From contig CAZGCA010000010.1 of NCBI GenBank assembly GCA_964524145.1, forward strand, positions 1 through 64,000: 64,000 bases of DNA, written 5' to 3'. This DNA comes from CAZGCA01 sp964524145 (lineage in GTDB: Bacteria > Hydrogenedentota > CAZGCA01). Below the pieces are notes generated by a model. It did no database searches and was not told the DNA's origin. It saw nothing but the letters and a program-made list of their open reading frames with translations. A program made the position numbers and the translations under genes. This document shows, piece by piece, positions 9,373-18,980 of the stretch (the first letter of the stretch is position 1; the number at the start of each line of letters is the position of its first letter).

Positions 9373-10194
9373 TTAGAAGTCTGAGATGGCGTCGAGCTCG
9401 TCCTCCGCGAACCGAGCGAGCATCCCGAACTGCGTGTACCGGAACTGTTCGGCGTAATCAACCCCTGTCTTCTGGCCGACCTCGGCGCAGAACGCGCGAA
9501 TGGCCATCTCGATCACGTTCTGGTAGTTGCCCCGATCGATCTCGTCCACGAGACCAAGCTTCAGACCGGCGGCTTCCGCTTCGCGTTTGAGCCCGTCCAC
9601 CGTCAGCTTCATCTGGCAGTCGTGCGCCAGCAGGGCCTCTATCTTCAGGTCGATGGTGCTCGAGATGTCCACTACCTTGTTAACGTCAACCGGGCTCTTC
9701 GCAAAGAAGTACTTCTCGCCGACGTACCGCGGCTCGAGACCGTCTTCGAAATGCTCCGGGTAATACAGCGGGATGTCCGCGAAATCCGCCGCCTCGAGCG
9801 CCGCCATCGCTACTTGACGGTGGTCCGGATGGCTTTCGTACGGCGCAAACGGATCCCAGGTCATAAGGACGTCCACCTTCAGCTCCCGAATGGTCCGCAT
9901 GAACTTCTCACGCAGCTCGTCGAGCCGGACGTCGGCTAGCGTCCCGTCAACATACCGCAGAAACCGGACCTCTTTGAGCCCCAGAATCTCGCCTGCACGT
10001 TTCGCCTCCTCCTCGCTCACCTTGACAAGCTCGTCGGCGTCCAGCACGTACGACCCCTTGCTGTTGTCAGTGACTATCAGCTCGTAGACGTCGTACCCTT
10101 TCTGGACAAACAGTGCCACCGTGCCGCCCGCAAGGAACTCCAAATCGTCGGCATGCGCGACGACAACCAGCACCACTTTCTTCTTCCCAGCCAT
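9373..10194 (-). CDS. PIG-L (LmbE-like) family deacetylase
   Basis: A 273-residue zinc-dependent N-acetyl hydrolase. The metal-binding motif AHADDLEF (AHxDDxE) is at about residues 13-20 and the third ligand motif SHPDHR near 125. Family members remove acetyl groups from N-acetylglucosaminyl compounds. The ATG at 10194 has GAGGTG six bases upstream and is preferred to a GTG three codons earlier. It abuts the nucleoside hydrolase gene with a one-base gap, so the two products are made together. Substrate unknown. Confidence 0.9.
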   Translation of the reverse strand: MAGKKKVVLVVVAHADDLEFLAGGTVALFVQKGYDVYELIVTDNSKGSYVLDADELVKVSEEEAKRAGEILGLKEVRFLRYVDGTLADVRLDELREKFMRTIRELKVDVLMTWDPFAPYESHPDHRQVAMAALEAADFADIPLYYPEHFEDGLEPRYVGEKYFFAKSPVDVNKVVDISSTIDLKIEALLAHDCQMKLTVDGLKREAEAAGLKLGLVDEIDRGNYQNVIEMAIRAFCAEVGQKTGVDYAEQFRYTQFGMLARFAEDELDAISDF

Positions 10195-10224
10195 TGCATT
10201 CACCTCACCAGAATGTCGTTGCCC

Positions 10225-11754
10225 TCAACTTGTACGCATCTCTCGTTTAAGAATCTTGCCTGTGGGCCCTTTGGGGAGTGGCTCATCGAAGAACTCGACT
10301 ATGCGCGGGTACTTGTAAGCAGCCAGCCGCTCCTTGCAGTAGCTGATGATCTGTTCTGCAGTCGCCTCGGCTCCCTCCTCCATCACCATACACGCCTTGA
10401 CGTCTTCGCCCATCACCTCGTCCTGCACACCTATGACGGCGACCTCGAGCACCCCCGGGTAACCGTAAAGAACCTCCTCGATCTCCCGCGGGTAGACGTT
10501 GTAGCCGCCCCGGATTATCATGTCTTTCTTGCGGTCGACGATGTAGAAAAACCCGTCCTCGTCCATCTTGCCCAGGTCGCCGGTGTGGAACCAGCCGCTG
10601 CGCATCACTTCCTTGTTCGCTTCCGGCCTGTTGTAGTACCCCTTCATGACGTTATGGCCGCGTATGACGACCTCGCCAACCTCTCCCACGGGCACTTCGG
10701 TGTCGTTCTCGTCGAATATCTTCACGTCCGCACCCCACAGCGGAATCCCTATTGAGCCGACCTTCCGTCCCAGCTTCGGCGTGTTGAACGTGGCAACAGG
10801 TGATGTCTCCGAGAGACCGTACCCCTCGAGTATCTGCGCGCCGAACTTCGACTCGAACCCTTTGAGCACTTCGACAGGCATCGCCGCCCCTCCGCTCATA
10901 CACAACCTGAGGCTTGACGTGTCGTACTTCTCGGCCTCGGGGAAGCTGAGAAGGTACAAGAACATCGTCGGTACGCCCTGGAAGATCGATACCTTGTCGC
11001 GTGCTATCGTCTCGAGCACCAGCTCGGGATCGAACCTGGGGACAACCGTGAGCGTGCCGCCCGAGTGAATCGTCGTGTTCATCGAGCATGTCTGCCCGAA
11101 TGAATGGTACAACGGCAGTACCGCTATGCACACATCGTCCTCACCGTATTCCATCAGTTCTTCCGCACAATAGTGGCAGTTGAAGAACAGGTTGAAATGG
11201 CCCAGCTCTGCCCCTTTCGGGCGACCCGTAGTGCCCGAGGTGTAGATGATCACCGCCCCGTCGTCCGGCATGCTCTGATGCATGTCAAACTCGGGCGACG
11301 CTTCATCGAGAAGTTTCCCGAATGGTTTCGCTTGATCGCCGATCTGCTTGCCGCCCTGATCTTCGATGCACAGGATGTCCCGGCACGTGTCAACCCTCGA
11401 GAATCCCTTGACAGCTGGTTCAAGATAGGACTCGGCCACAACGAAAGCCGCCGCACCGGAATCCTCGAGATGGTACTCGACCTCGAGATCCCGAAGCAGA
11501 ATGTTTAACGGCACGACCTCGCACCCGGCGTAGAGTATGCCATAGTACGTTATTGGAAACTCGAGGATGTTGGGCACCATCGTCGCCACTTTGTCACCCG
11601 GCTCAAGTCCCAGAGAACGCAGCACGTTAGCGAATCTCTTGACCTTCTCCTCGAGTTCTCTGTACGTGACGCTCCTCTCTCCCTGGATAACAGCAACCTT
11701 ATCGGGACGTTTCTTTGCGCTCTCTTGCAGGATTGTTCCAAGGTTCAGGCTCAT
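10225..11754 (-). CDS. Long-chain fatty acid--CoA ligase (AMP-binding enzyme)
   Basis: A 509-residue adenylate-forming enzyme of normal length for the family. The phosphate loop YTSGTTGRPKG is near residue 171, GYGLSETSP near 313, the hinge segment TGDLGKMDEDGFFYIVDRKK near 392-411, and the C-terminal catalytic lysine in GPTGKILKRE near residue 500. It would convert a fatty or aryl acid plus ATP and CoA to the acyl-CoA. It is the first gene of a minus-strand run with the PIG-L and nucleoside hydrolase genes, 30 bases from the next start. Acid chain length is not predictable from sequence. Confidence 0.93.
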   Translation of the reverse strand: MSLNLGTILQESAKKRPDKVAVIQGERSVTYRELEEKVKRFANVLRSLGLEPGDKVATMVPNILEFPITYYGILYAGCEVVPLNILLRDLEVEYHLEDSGAAAFVVAESYLEPAVKGFSRVDTCRDILCIEDQGGKQIGDQAKPFGKLLDEASPEFDMHQSMPDDGAVIIYTSGTTGRPKGAELGHFNLFFNCHYCAEELMEYGEDDVCIAVLPLYHSFGQTCSMNTTIHSGGTLTVVPRFDPELVLETIARDKVSIFQGVPTMFLYLLSFPEAEKYDTSSLRLCMSGGAAMPVEVLKGFESKFGAQILEGYGLSETSPVATFNTPKLGRKVGSIGIPLWGADVKIFDENDTEVPVGEVGEVVIRGHNVMKGYYNRPEANKEVMRSGWFHTGDLGKMDEDGFFYIVDRKKDMIIRGGYNVYPREIEEVLYGYPGVLEVAVIGVQDEVMGEDVKACMVMEEGAEATAEQIISYCKERLAAYKYPRIVEFFDEPLPKGPTGKILKREMRTS

Positions 11755-11917
11755 CGTTCGTCCTTTTTTCTGAGTCCTCCCAACTGCCCCATCAACGTGA
11801 TTGACAATACCAAACCGAGAGAACCGTTGTCAACACGGCGAGTTGCGCCGGCTGATGGATGTGTTTCGACACGGTCCAACCGTCTCTGCAGGACCATGTA
11901 TACGGCCCCACAGACAC

Positions 11918-14560
11918 CTATTTCTTGCCAGCGACCTGAAACGTCGCTTCCTGTTTCGCCCCAATTCGTACGGGTTTGTCGAACCGGACGTGACCGAAAT
12001 CGTGGAGATTGAACTCTGACAACGCCAGTGCGCCGCCCAGAACGGACAGCGCAACCTGAGTGCTGTCCCCATTCGGTTTGAGAGAGCAACTGCCCCATGC
12101 GTAGCCGTTCGACCAGAAGAACGTGCCGTCCTGGTTGACAAAAGCCATCGATCGTTCCACACCGGAATACTGGAACCCTGTGAGGGCCGGCACGGCACCC
12201 CAGCTTGCCATTGCGCGCGCGTAGTGGTGACCGCACTCGGCTTCGTTGAAGGGACTCCGCTTTCGGCCGTCGTAACGGTCCCGGATATTCTTGATGCATC
12301 GCAGCCCTTCTTCCGTCCGGCCTTCGTACAGCATGCCTACGGCCGCCGCGTATTCGAACCCCGTCATGACTTCGGTGAAATATGGGAACGGGGTCTCCGG
12401 ACGATCCTTCGGATAGTGGGCCATAAGCAGTCCGGACTCGTCGCCCAAGATGAAGCTCCGCATGTTGTTGAAGTGGCCGTGCAGGGTTTCTCTGTAGTTG
12501 TATTTCATGATGCTCTGCAACGTGGTCCGGACGTGGGCTGGATCCACGAGGTAGCCCAGGCCGCAGACGTGCGCCTGAAACTGCCCGACCAGCTGGTCGA
12601 CCAGACAGCCCGACCCAAGCTGGAAATCGGGTTCGGCCACGTCTCTTGCGCCCATTCCAACTCGCAGGCTTGGCGCTATCTCCGAGACGTCTTTCGGCAC
12701 CCTGATCTCGTGCTCGTAGTACTCGCCGTTGAAGAGGTTCTCGTCCAGCCACTCGCTGCCCTGTTCGAAAAGACCCCGGCACGTTTCGGCGAAATCATCG
12801 TCGCCCAGGTACCGCGCCATCTCCTCGGCTGCACGCAACGCGCCGAGGTACCAGATGCCCATTTGCGGGTTGGGACCGTAGTACTCGACGTCCATGGTGT
12901 TGTGCTGGCATCCTTCCATCACGCCGTCTTTGTCGGCATCCCAACCGCCTTCGATCCAGCAGAACTCGACCGCCCTCTTGACGTTCGGCCACAGTCTCTT
13001 GAGCATCTTATCGTCGCCCGAGAGCTGCCAGTCGCGGTACATTCTCATGATGGACCCCATCTGGCCGTCGGCGGCGGCCTTCCCGAACTCCTGCGCCCGT
13101 TCGATCGGCAGGTGGACGCGGAAGCTCATCACCCCGTCGTCGTCCGTGGCATGTGCGAACGAGACTTCCCGCATCGACATCGACAGGTCACCGAACAAGA
13201 ACGCGGTAGCCTGTTCGTAGTTCCAGACGTGGGTACACGAGCCGACACAACAACCGCTTTTGTCGCTGCATCCTTCGAAACCGTAGAACCGCCCGTCCGG
13301 CGTCCTGAAACACGTCTGGCTGCGGAGCGTGCTGACGTTGAACAGGGCCGCTTCCTTGACCGCTTCGGGCAGTGTGCTATCGCAGAACGTGCGGACGAAA
13401 CGCACGGTGGCCCGCTCCAGGTCGGCAAGCTGCGGAGCGACTGTCTCGGCAACTTCCCAGGCGTCCGAGTATTGACCGGCGTAGTAGTTGCCGATACGGT
13501 CCTTGTCCTCGGACGGCTTCTTTTTCTCTTCGGAGGACCGCCTCTTGCGTGCCGGTGTCCACGTGCGGCGGTTCGGGAAATGCCATGTAATAAGAAATGT
13601 GACCTCCCTGGTCGCGCCCGGCGGCACTTCCGCACCGACAGCAAGCGAAGCCGCCGGGATCCGGCCCTTCCCGCCGTCGTCTCGATCGAGAGTGCCGTTG
13701 TCGCTGAAGTCGTCCCAGAAATCCAGCAGCGAACCGCCCCAGCCTTTGCCAGGCCAACTTGTACGGTAGGTCACGGGGGCGTCGCCCGGAGTGGTCAGTG
13801 CAATCGTACCCCATCGCTCGTGTCCCGTCTCGACCTTTGCGGCGTGCAGCAGGATGCCCCGGACGTTTCTGCTCCTGCGGAACTCGTTTGCTTCATCATC
13901 CTTTGTGATGTAGTTGGGTATGTTCCCGCAGACTGACGCCTTCAGAGGCTCTTCGGTCTTGTTGTGCAGGACGTATCGCAGGATAGCTACCGGTATGCCG
14001 CTCGTATCGGCGTCGCACGGAACCATAGGGTTAAACGCCTTGATGGTAACGTCGACCGGCACATCAGGGTCGGAAAGGAAAACCTGGCCCAGCGGGTAGG
14101 CGGCGGCGAAAGAGCATTCACGAAACCGCGGCAGCCCGTGGTTTACGGCGGTGCTGCCGAATGCCCCTTCGTATTGCGACGCGTCAATGGCCCCCTCAAT
14201 AGCTCGTGTGACCGCTTGTCCGTTCTGCCCTTCCACATAGAGGGCGAAAAAAGGCGAAACTCGTTCTCCCAACGTCGGCACGAACCCTTTGGCCGGGCGG
14301 TTCATGATCTCCCAGTCCTGCAGGTTGCCCCGTCCCCCCAGCGAAACCGTGCCCGTCCCGATGCCGCCCAAGGGAAGGGCAATACGGACGATGTGGTTCT
14401 GGTCATAGCGTTTCAGGATCGGCCAGTCCGTCCGGTCAATCTCTTCGACCGGTTTCAGTTCAAGGGATGCTGGGCGTTCCGATAGCGCTGAAGCCCTGCG
14501 TAGACAGAGGCTGCATCCCACGAGAAGCACTACCACTGCAATTGAAAATGGTGTTTTCAT
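11918..14560 (-). CDS. GH116-type glucosidase (GBA2/DUF608 family), exported
   Basis: An 880-residue two-domain protein related to non-lysosomal glucosylceramidase. The N-terminal beta domain includes LPLGGIGTGTVSLGGRG near residue 55. The helical catalytic domain includes CTHVWNYEQATAFLFGD near 445 and QHNTMDVEYYGPNPQMG near 553; Asp557 in HNTMD aligns by eye with the acid/base of GH116. The nucleophile Glu is not obvious, so activity is uncertain. The N-terminus has a lipobox-like LLVGC with Cys16, which suggests a lipoprotein. The ATG at 14560 follows GGAGGAGG. It probably acts in the periplasm or at the surface on beta-linked glucosides. Confidence 0.88.
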   Translation of the reverse strand: MKTPFSIAVVVLLVGCSLCLRRASALSERPASLELKPVEEIDRTDWPILKRYDQNHIVRIALPLGGIGTGTVSLGGRGNLQDWEIMNRPAKGFVPTLGERVSPFFALYVEGQNGQAVTRAIEGAIDASQYEGAFGSTAVNHGLPRFRECSFAAAYPLGQVFLSDPDVPVDVTIKAFNPMVPCDADTSGIPVAILRYVLHNKTEEPLKASVCGNIPNYITKDDEANEFRRSRNVRGILLHAAKVETGHERWGTIALTTPGDAPVTYRTSWPGKGWGGSLLDFWDDFSDNGTLDRDDGGKGRIPAASLAVGAEVPPGATREVTFLITWHFPNRRTWTPARKRRSSEEKKKPSEDKDRIGNYYAGQYSDAWEVAETVAPQLADLERATVRFVRTFCDSTLPEAVKEAALFNVSTLRSQTCFRTPDGRFYGFEGCSDKSGCCVGSCTHVWNYEQATAFLFGDLSMSMREVSFAHATDDDGVMSFRVHLPIERAQEFGKAAADGQMGSIMRMYRDWQLSGDDKMLKRLWPNVKRAVEFCWIEGGWDADKDGVMEGCQHNTMDVEYYGPNPQMGIWYLGALRAAEEMARYLGDDDFAETCRGLFEQGSEWLDENLFNGEYYEHEIRVPKDVSEIAPSLRVGMGARDVAEPDFQLGSGCLVDQLVGQFQAHVCGLGYLVDPAHVRTTLQSIMKYNYRETLHGHFNNMRSFILGDESGLLMAHYPKDRPETPFPYFTEVMTGFEYAAAVGMLYEGRTEEGLRCIKNIRDRYDGRKRSPFNEAECGHHYARAMASWGAVPALTGFQYSGVERSMAFVNQDGTFFWSNGYAWGSCSLKPNGDSTQVALSVLGGALALSEFNLHDFGHVRFDKPVRIGAKQEATFQVAGKK

Positions 14561-14788
14561 GTCTTTTTCCTCCTCCGTTCGCACGAATCCAGCCGAACAC
14601 GTTTCTGAAACTCCATAGTACCCGAAAAGAAGAGTCTGTGCAACGATTGACGCAGAGCTGTTGAGTTGTCTGAAACGATTGTCCCAGCGCGGATTCCTCG
14701 CTGAAACGTCGCTCCCTTGGAAGCGTTCGGCATTGGCATGAGCGGGCACGTGCGGCAACGACGATTGTGGCACGAGGCGGAAAGGGCA

Positions 14789-14926
14789 CCCTCACCCCAG
14801 CCCTCTCCCGGCGGGAGAGGGAGAATAGTCTCCCTGCAGTAATATGCGTGAAACGGCGGTCGCGACGCTGCCCAGACAACGCTCACCGATACTCCCTCGC
14901 CCTCTGGGAGAGGGCTGGGGTGAGGG
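14789..14926. repeat. Inverted repeat pair of the CCCTCACCCCAGCCC type
   Basis: Arms at 14789-14809 and 14906-14926 are exact inverted copies of a 21-base GC-rich sequence, and further palindromic stretches lie just inside each arm. This element is a known kind of dispersed intergenic repeat seen in many bacterial genomes. It sits between the GH116 gene and the anti-sigma gene, in a 567-base region where no gene is seen. Confidence 0.75.
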
Positions 14927-15127
14927 AACGCTTGTTCTCCGTCTTTTTCCGAAAGAGGTTTCGCCTGCAATGAGGAGTGAGAAAACGAAGTGTCCATAAC
15001 GCAATGATTGCTGTTGCTCTGTACAGTACTGCTATGACGTAATGCGGGCGTTGTCCATTGTTGGTCCGGTGAGAAATGCGGGCTGGTCTCGGTTTTCGAG
15101 CGGCAGGCAGGAACGCTGCGGAAATGC

Positions 15128-15736
15128 TCAGTCCGTACTCTCGGGGGCGGAAGGATTCTGTTCAGGCGTGGAATCTTCTGCTCGGGAGGATCCTGCCGCG
15201 TCGCGGCTCTCTGTGCGGGACAGAATTGCGCGCGCGGGCGACTCCACCAGTTCCACTATCTTCTGTGCTCGTGCCGTGAAGGATGCCTCGACCGACGAGA
15301 ACGCGCGCACTGCAAGCGTAGTGAACGACGAAACGACGATGATAATGCCGGCAGCGACCGCAGCGGTCAGAACGTACGGGACCAGCACGCGACGGATGCG
15401 GCGCAGCCGTTCCCGGAACTCCTCTGAACGTCTTGCACGTCCCGCCAGACTGCCCACGGCGTGTTCCACACGTTGGCACAGCGCCTCGTTCGGTTCCACG
15501 GCAGGGAAGGCTTCCAGCATTCCCACTATCGACCGCAGCTCAACGACTTCCGACGCGCACGCAGCGCATTGCTTGAGATGGTGCTGGACCTCCAGCGCAT
15601 CCCGACCTTTGAGATTCAGGCACACGTGGTCCACAAACAGCTCGCCCAGTCGCTCGCAATCGCTGACGGCTGCTTGATCGTCTTCCCGGGGGTCAGAGTG
15701 AAACCCTGACGCCTCTTTCTTTTTGCCAGTCATCAT
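15128..15736 (-). CDS. Anti-sigma factor with zinc-finger (zf-HC2/ZAS) domain
   Basis: A 202-residue membrane protein. The ZAS signature HLKQCAACASE (HxxxCxxC) at about residues 53-63, with an upstream Cys/His pair, would bind the partner sigma factor. One transmembrane helix lies near 118-140 (VLTAAVAAGIIIVVSSFTTL), and the rest is an exported, polar tail. The ATG overlaps the stop of the ECF sigma gene by four bases (ATGA), the usual arrangement for cognate pairs. The signal that releases the sigma factor is unknown. Confidence 0.85.
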   Translation of the reverse strand: MMTGKKKEASGFHSDPREDDQAAVSDCERLGELFVDHVCLNLKGRDALEVQHHLKQCAACASEVVELRSIVGMLEAFPAVEPNEALCQRVEHAVGSLAGRARRSEEFRERLRRIRRVLVPYVLTAAVAAGIIIVVSSFTTLAVRAFSSVEASFTARAQKIVELVESPARAILSRTESRDAAGSSRAEDSTPEQNPSAPESTD

Positions 15737-16449
15737 TGCTCACTTCGCCCGGGGTAGTCCCGGAATGTTTCGTGCGGCAAGATTCGCCTCAGTTCGCGAA
15801 GGCCGTAGAAGACGCGCGAACGCGCCGTACCTTCAGGACACCCGACAATCTCGCCTATCTCTCTGTACCGCAACTTGTTGTAAAAAAAGAGGACAATCAC
15901 CTCTCTGTGCTTGTCATCAAGCTTCGCGATAGCCTGGCTCAGCAACCGGTTCCTTTCTTCGTTCGCTGCGGCTATACCCGGTTGGCCCCAGTCGTCCCGC
16001 CGACGCTCGCCCTGCTGCCGTACGGTTTGCACAGCTCTTGCACGCACCCCGCGTCGACGCAACTCGTCTATGCACGCGTTCCGCGCAATCTGGTAAAGCC
16101 ATGTGCTGAAAGCACTTCCGGGCTTGTAGCGTGCCGCATTCTTGAACAACCGCAGAAACACCTCCTGGAATATGTCCTCTGCACACGAGTAGTCGCCAAC
16201 GTAATGCAGAATAAAGCTGAAAATCCGTCTCCGATACCGGTAGAACAGCTCTTGGAACGCATCCTCGTCCCCCTTGGCGCATCTTCGCACCAGGATCTCG
16301 TCCGAACGACCGGACGCTGCCGTCTGGCGTCTCGTATGCTTCTCAGATAGTGGATACGGACGAGTGGCGTCTTCGTTCAATAATTGTGCGGCACCTATCG
16401 GGCGAAGTCGGCTGATGTCTTGTCGAGGAACCGCCCGTACGCCCGACAT
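15733..16449 (-). CDS. ECF-type RNA polymerase sigma factor
   Basis: A 238-residue sigma-70 family protein. Region 2 spans about residues 50-120 with AFQELFYRYRRRIFSFILHY, the DYSCAEDIFQEVFLRLF segment and the -10 recognition part AFSTWLYQIARNACIDELRRR. Region 4 is near 175-225 (LDDKHREVIVLFFYNKLRYR and GTARSRVFYGLRELRR). A 45-residue basic leader precedes region 2, longer than usual; the upstream ATG at 16449 has GAGGCAGG before it, but an internal start cannot be excluded. Co-translated with the ZAS anti-sigma factor. Target promoters are unknown. Confidence 0.9.
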   Translation of the reverse strand: MSGVRAVPRQDISRLRPIGAAQLLNEDATRPYPLSEKHTRRQTAASGRSDEILVRRCAKGDEDAFQELFYRYRRRIFSFILHYVGDYSCAEDIFQEVFLRLFKNAARYKPGSAFSTWLYQIARNACIDELRRRGVRARAVQTVRQQGERRRDDWGQPGIAAANEERNRLLSQAIAKLDDKHREVIVLFFYNKLRYREIGEIVGCPEGTARSRVFYGLRELRRILPHETFRDYPGRSEQ

Positions 16450-16480
16450 ACGCTACCTGCCTCGTGTCGTTTTCACGTCT

Positions 16481-17353
16481 TCAGGAGTCCCTGCCGAAAC
16501 CGTGGATCTTGTCGGACGACCCGTACGTACGCATCTTCTTGACGATTGTCTCCATTTCGGCTTCCATGGCCGACCCGTATATCTCGGTGGGCACTCGGCG
16601 CGAGGGCCGTCGCGAGAGCATGTCGCGCAACCCCTCGAAAAACGCGCGTCGTATCTCCGCTCCCACGTCGATCTTGGCCGCGCCCAGACCGATGGCCTCC
16701 CAAATGTCTTCGTCGAAGATGCCCGGAAAGCTCCGAAACGCGATAGGCAAATCCTTCTCGCTCGAGACGCGTTCCATGAGCTTGAGCTCGAGCTTGGGTT
16801 CAGTCTCCAAATGGGTTTCGTCCTGGAGGAACACCATGTTCAGGGAGCATATCCCGGTCTGTTCGGCGAAAGCGACAGCCTCCGGCGGTGTCACGTTGAC
16901 CCGCGAGCCGCGCCCCGAGCTGCCCGGCCCGCTGTCCGCGACAAGACGCAACGTGGCCTCGACGGTGGCGCCGTTCTCTGCTGCAAGATGCATCACATCC
17001 GACGTGAGGGATAGGGTGTCCCGGAGCTTGTGCGTCGAGATATCCACGGAAACACCGTTTGCGCCGCACTCCAAGGCGATGCGTGCATCCTCGACCGATT
17101 TCGCGCCGCCCAATATCAAGGCCGCGGGCGCGGCGGACTGCTCGACGGTGTGGCGGCACGCGAGAAAGACGTCCTCGGGCTCGACGAGAGCGAGGTCTTC
17201 GGACCGCACGCTGACGATAAGAGGCGAGTTTTCGGCCTCCGCGGCAGCCAGCGCCGCTCGGGCGGAGAAGATGTCCCACACCTCGAAACATCCCACGGCG
17301 TACCGTCGCCTGCGGGCGTCTGCCAGTATCTCGTCAAACGCTATGAGCGGCAT
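16481..17353 (-). CDS. Class II fructose-bisphosphate aldolase-like protein lacking metal ligands
   Basis: A 290-residue TIM barrel. It opens MPLIAFDEILADARRRRYAV and has ARAALAAAEAENSPLIVSV, GANGVSVDISTHKL and KIDVGAEIRRAFFEGLRDML, all matching the order of class II (FbaA/GatY/KbaY) aldolases. However, the zinc-binding His of the LDHG motif is replaced (LILGGAKSVED near 80). The later HG motif is also missing (AFRSFPGIFDEDI near 204). It is therefore unlikely to be a normal zinc aldolase. It may use another mechanism or act on another substrate. It stands alone, 31 bases downstream of the sigma gene. Confidence 0.75.
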   Translation of the reverse strand: MPLIAFDEILADARRRRYAVGCFEVWDIFSARAALAAAEAENSPLIVSVRSEDLALVEPEDVFLACRHTVEQSAAPAALILGGAKSVEDARIALECGANGVSVDISTHKLRDTLSLTSDVMHLAAENGATVEATLRLVADSGPGSSGRGSRVNVTPPEAVAFAEQTGICSLNMVFLQDETHLETEPKLELKLMERVSSEKDLPIAFRSFPGIFDEDIWEAIGLGAAKIDVGAEIRRAFFEGLRDMLSRRPSRRVPTEIYGSAMEAEMETIVKKMRTYGSSDKIHGFGRDS

Positions 17354-17558
17354 CTGGATATCCTAGCCCATTCTCTGGACACCGGCGTGCGTCTTGACCT
17401 TTGATCCGGTGCCTCCACCTAACAGTGTGCACGATTCGCAAAGGATTTATCAAGCCGGGTGTCAAAGAGAAAACGAAGAAACGTGTCGGCAGGTGCTGCC
17501 CGAAAAGAAGCAAAGCGTTCGTTTTAATGTAGAGTCTTCGGACGCATCGCGGCTGATC

Positions 17559-18980
17559 TCAGTCTGTATCCCCTCGCCAGACAATATCGCCGGACCAGAA
17601 ATCGTGTCTGCCGCCGTCGTCGATGAGGTTTTGCCCGACGCTGTACAGGAGAAACCCGTCGTCTGAAGGCTGGTAGTGGTAGGCGTTGCCGGTGAACGGA
17701 TCGACGGGCGGCGACTCGCCGAGTTCGGGGGCGACGGCGTCGAGGCGTTCCGGATACGTTCCGGTGCTTGCCTTGTATTGCTCGACCAGGAGACCCATCT
17801 GCACCAGGTCGAGCATGGCTTCGTGCTGGGCTTGCGTGTGAAAGGAGGTTGTCGTGAATAGTAGTCGCGACAAAACCCTGGTCCGTGGCAGGCTTCGGAC
17901 GCCCTTTTCTATCCGGCCGAGTTCGGGCGCGGCTCCATAGTAAGGAAGTTCTGCTACAGAGATGAGTTGAGTCATGATGTCAATGTACGTTGCCTCGTCC
18001 ATGTCAACCCACGGCCGTCGCAACGGACTGGAGTAGAACCGTACGCACATCCATTCCACAGGATTCGTGCTGCTGACCCTTTCAAACCAGGCGAGCCTTT
18101 CCAAGTCACCAGCCCGAAGGTCAGAGAACGTACGAAGCTCCAGATGCAACGCTCCCGCCAGGGATTCGGCGAACGCGTGCCGGTGGTCCGCCTGGGCGAT
18201 ATGCGACAAGAGCTTGTCAGTAAGTTCAACCGATAGATCCCCGCCGTCGAACGAGTCTCGAAGAGCATAGATCATACCCCTATATATCTCTGTATGCATG
18301 GCTTGCGATGCGCGGACAGGTTCCAGCGTCAAAGCATCCGCGAGCTTCATTCCGGCGACAATGTCCTCGATCGCCTCGGAATGCTTGCCTTTTCCCGCTT
18401 TCATGATGGCATCGACACCGAGCAGCCTGGCGCACCAGGATAGCGGCGAAAGATGCGGGAGTTCGAGTCCGAAGTAACCTTTTGAAAGGTCAAGAGGATA
18501 GACCGGTCCTCCGCGGTCTGCCATCAGCCTGATTTCGTCTATGAGGTCTTGATTCGCGAGCACGAACTCCGCCAGTTCGGGCATCCCAGCGACGAACCAC
18601 CCTTCCGGAAGATCGTTCCGAATACCTGGACCCACTCCGAGAGGTCTGAGTCTCTCCTTTAGACTGGTAAAGAGGTCGTCGTACCGATTGATGGCACCTA
18701 TGGCGTTTCTTGGGAACCCGTCGAATCCGGTAACATCCTCATGCCCGGACTCGCGTGCCGATTCGGCAACCTGTTCTCCGCGAATCTGATCGAGAAGCGC
18801 TTCGTAAGCGTCCATTGCCGCCGGTCTTCTTACCTGGGCCTGTTTCGCGGTCCGGCTTCGTTCCGCCACATTCACAAACGATACGTAGACTGCAATAACG
18901 AACCCTGCCAGAGCGGCGAATACGATCAGCAGCTTCGCGACGGACCGCTGCATCGCATGGCTCGGTTCCGCTTGTTTCAC
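17559..18980 (-). CDS. Paralogous membrane protein with GspG-like C-terminus, copy 4
   Basis: A 473-residue protein, last of four tandem paralogues. One N-terminal membrane helix (residues 14-33, LIVFAALAGFVIAVYVSF) is followed by a long helical soluble domain. A conserved end contains PVDPFTGNAYHYQPSDDGF then LLYSVGQNLIDDGG and GDIVW. That end resembles type II secretion major pseudopilins (DPWG..Y.Y, DI..W), but the N-terminus is not a prepilin leader. The start is GTG overlapping the preceding TAG stop by one base, so translation is coupled. Function is unknown; an envelope or secretion role is a guess. An internal ATG at codon 10 is an alternative start. Confidence 0.8.
   Translation of the reverse strand: MKQAEPSHAMQRSVAKLLIVFAALAGFVIAVYVSFVNVAERSRTAKQAQVRRPAAMDAYEALLDQIRGEQVAESARESGHEDVTGFDGFPRNAIGAINRYDDLFTSLKERLRPLGVGPGIRNDLPEGWFVAGMPELAEFVLANQDLIDEIRLMADRGGPVYPLDLSKGYFGLELPHLSPLSWCARLLGVDAIMKAGKGKHSEAIEDIVAGMKLADALTLEPVRASQAMHTEIYRGMIYALRDSFDGGDLSVELTDKLLSHIAQADHRHAFAESLAGALHLELRTFSDLRAGDLERLAWFERVSSTNPVEWMCVRFYSSPLRRPWVDMDEATYIDIMTQLISVAELPYYGAAPELGRIEKGVRSLPRTRVLSRLLFTTTSFHTQAQHEAMLDLVQMGLLVEQYKASTGTYPERLDAVAPELGESPPVDPFTGNAYHYQPSDDGFLLYSVGQNLIDDGGRHDFWSGDIVWRGDTD

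Noticed and set aside
12224..13936. Long plus-strand frame of about 570 codons opposite the GH116 gene
   Set aside because: It is the complementary frame of a well-supported GH116 protein; it has no motif and an Arg/Pro/Val-rich shadow composition.
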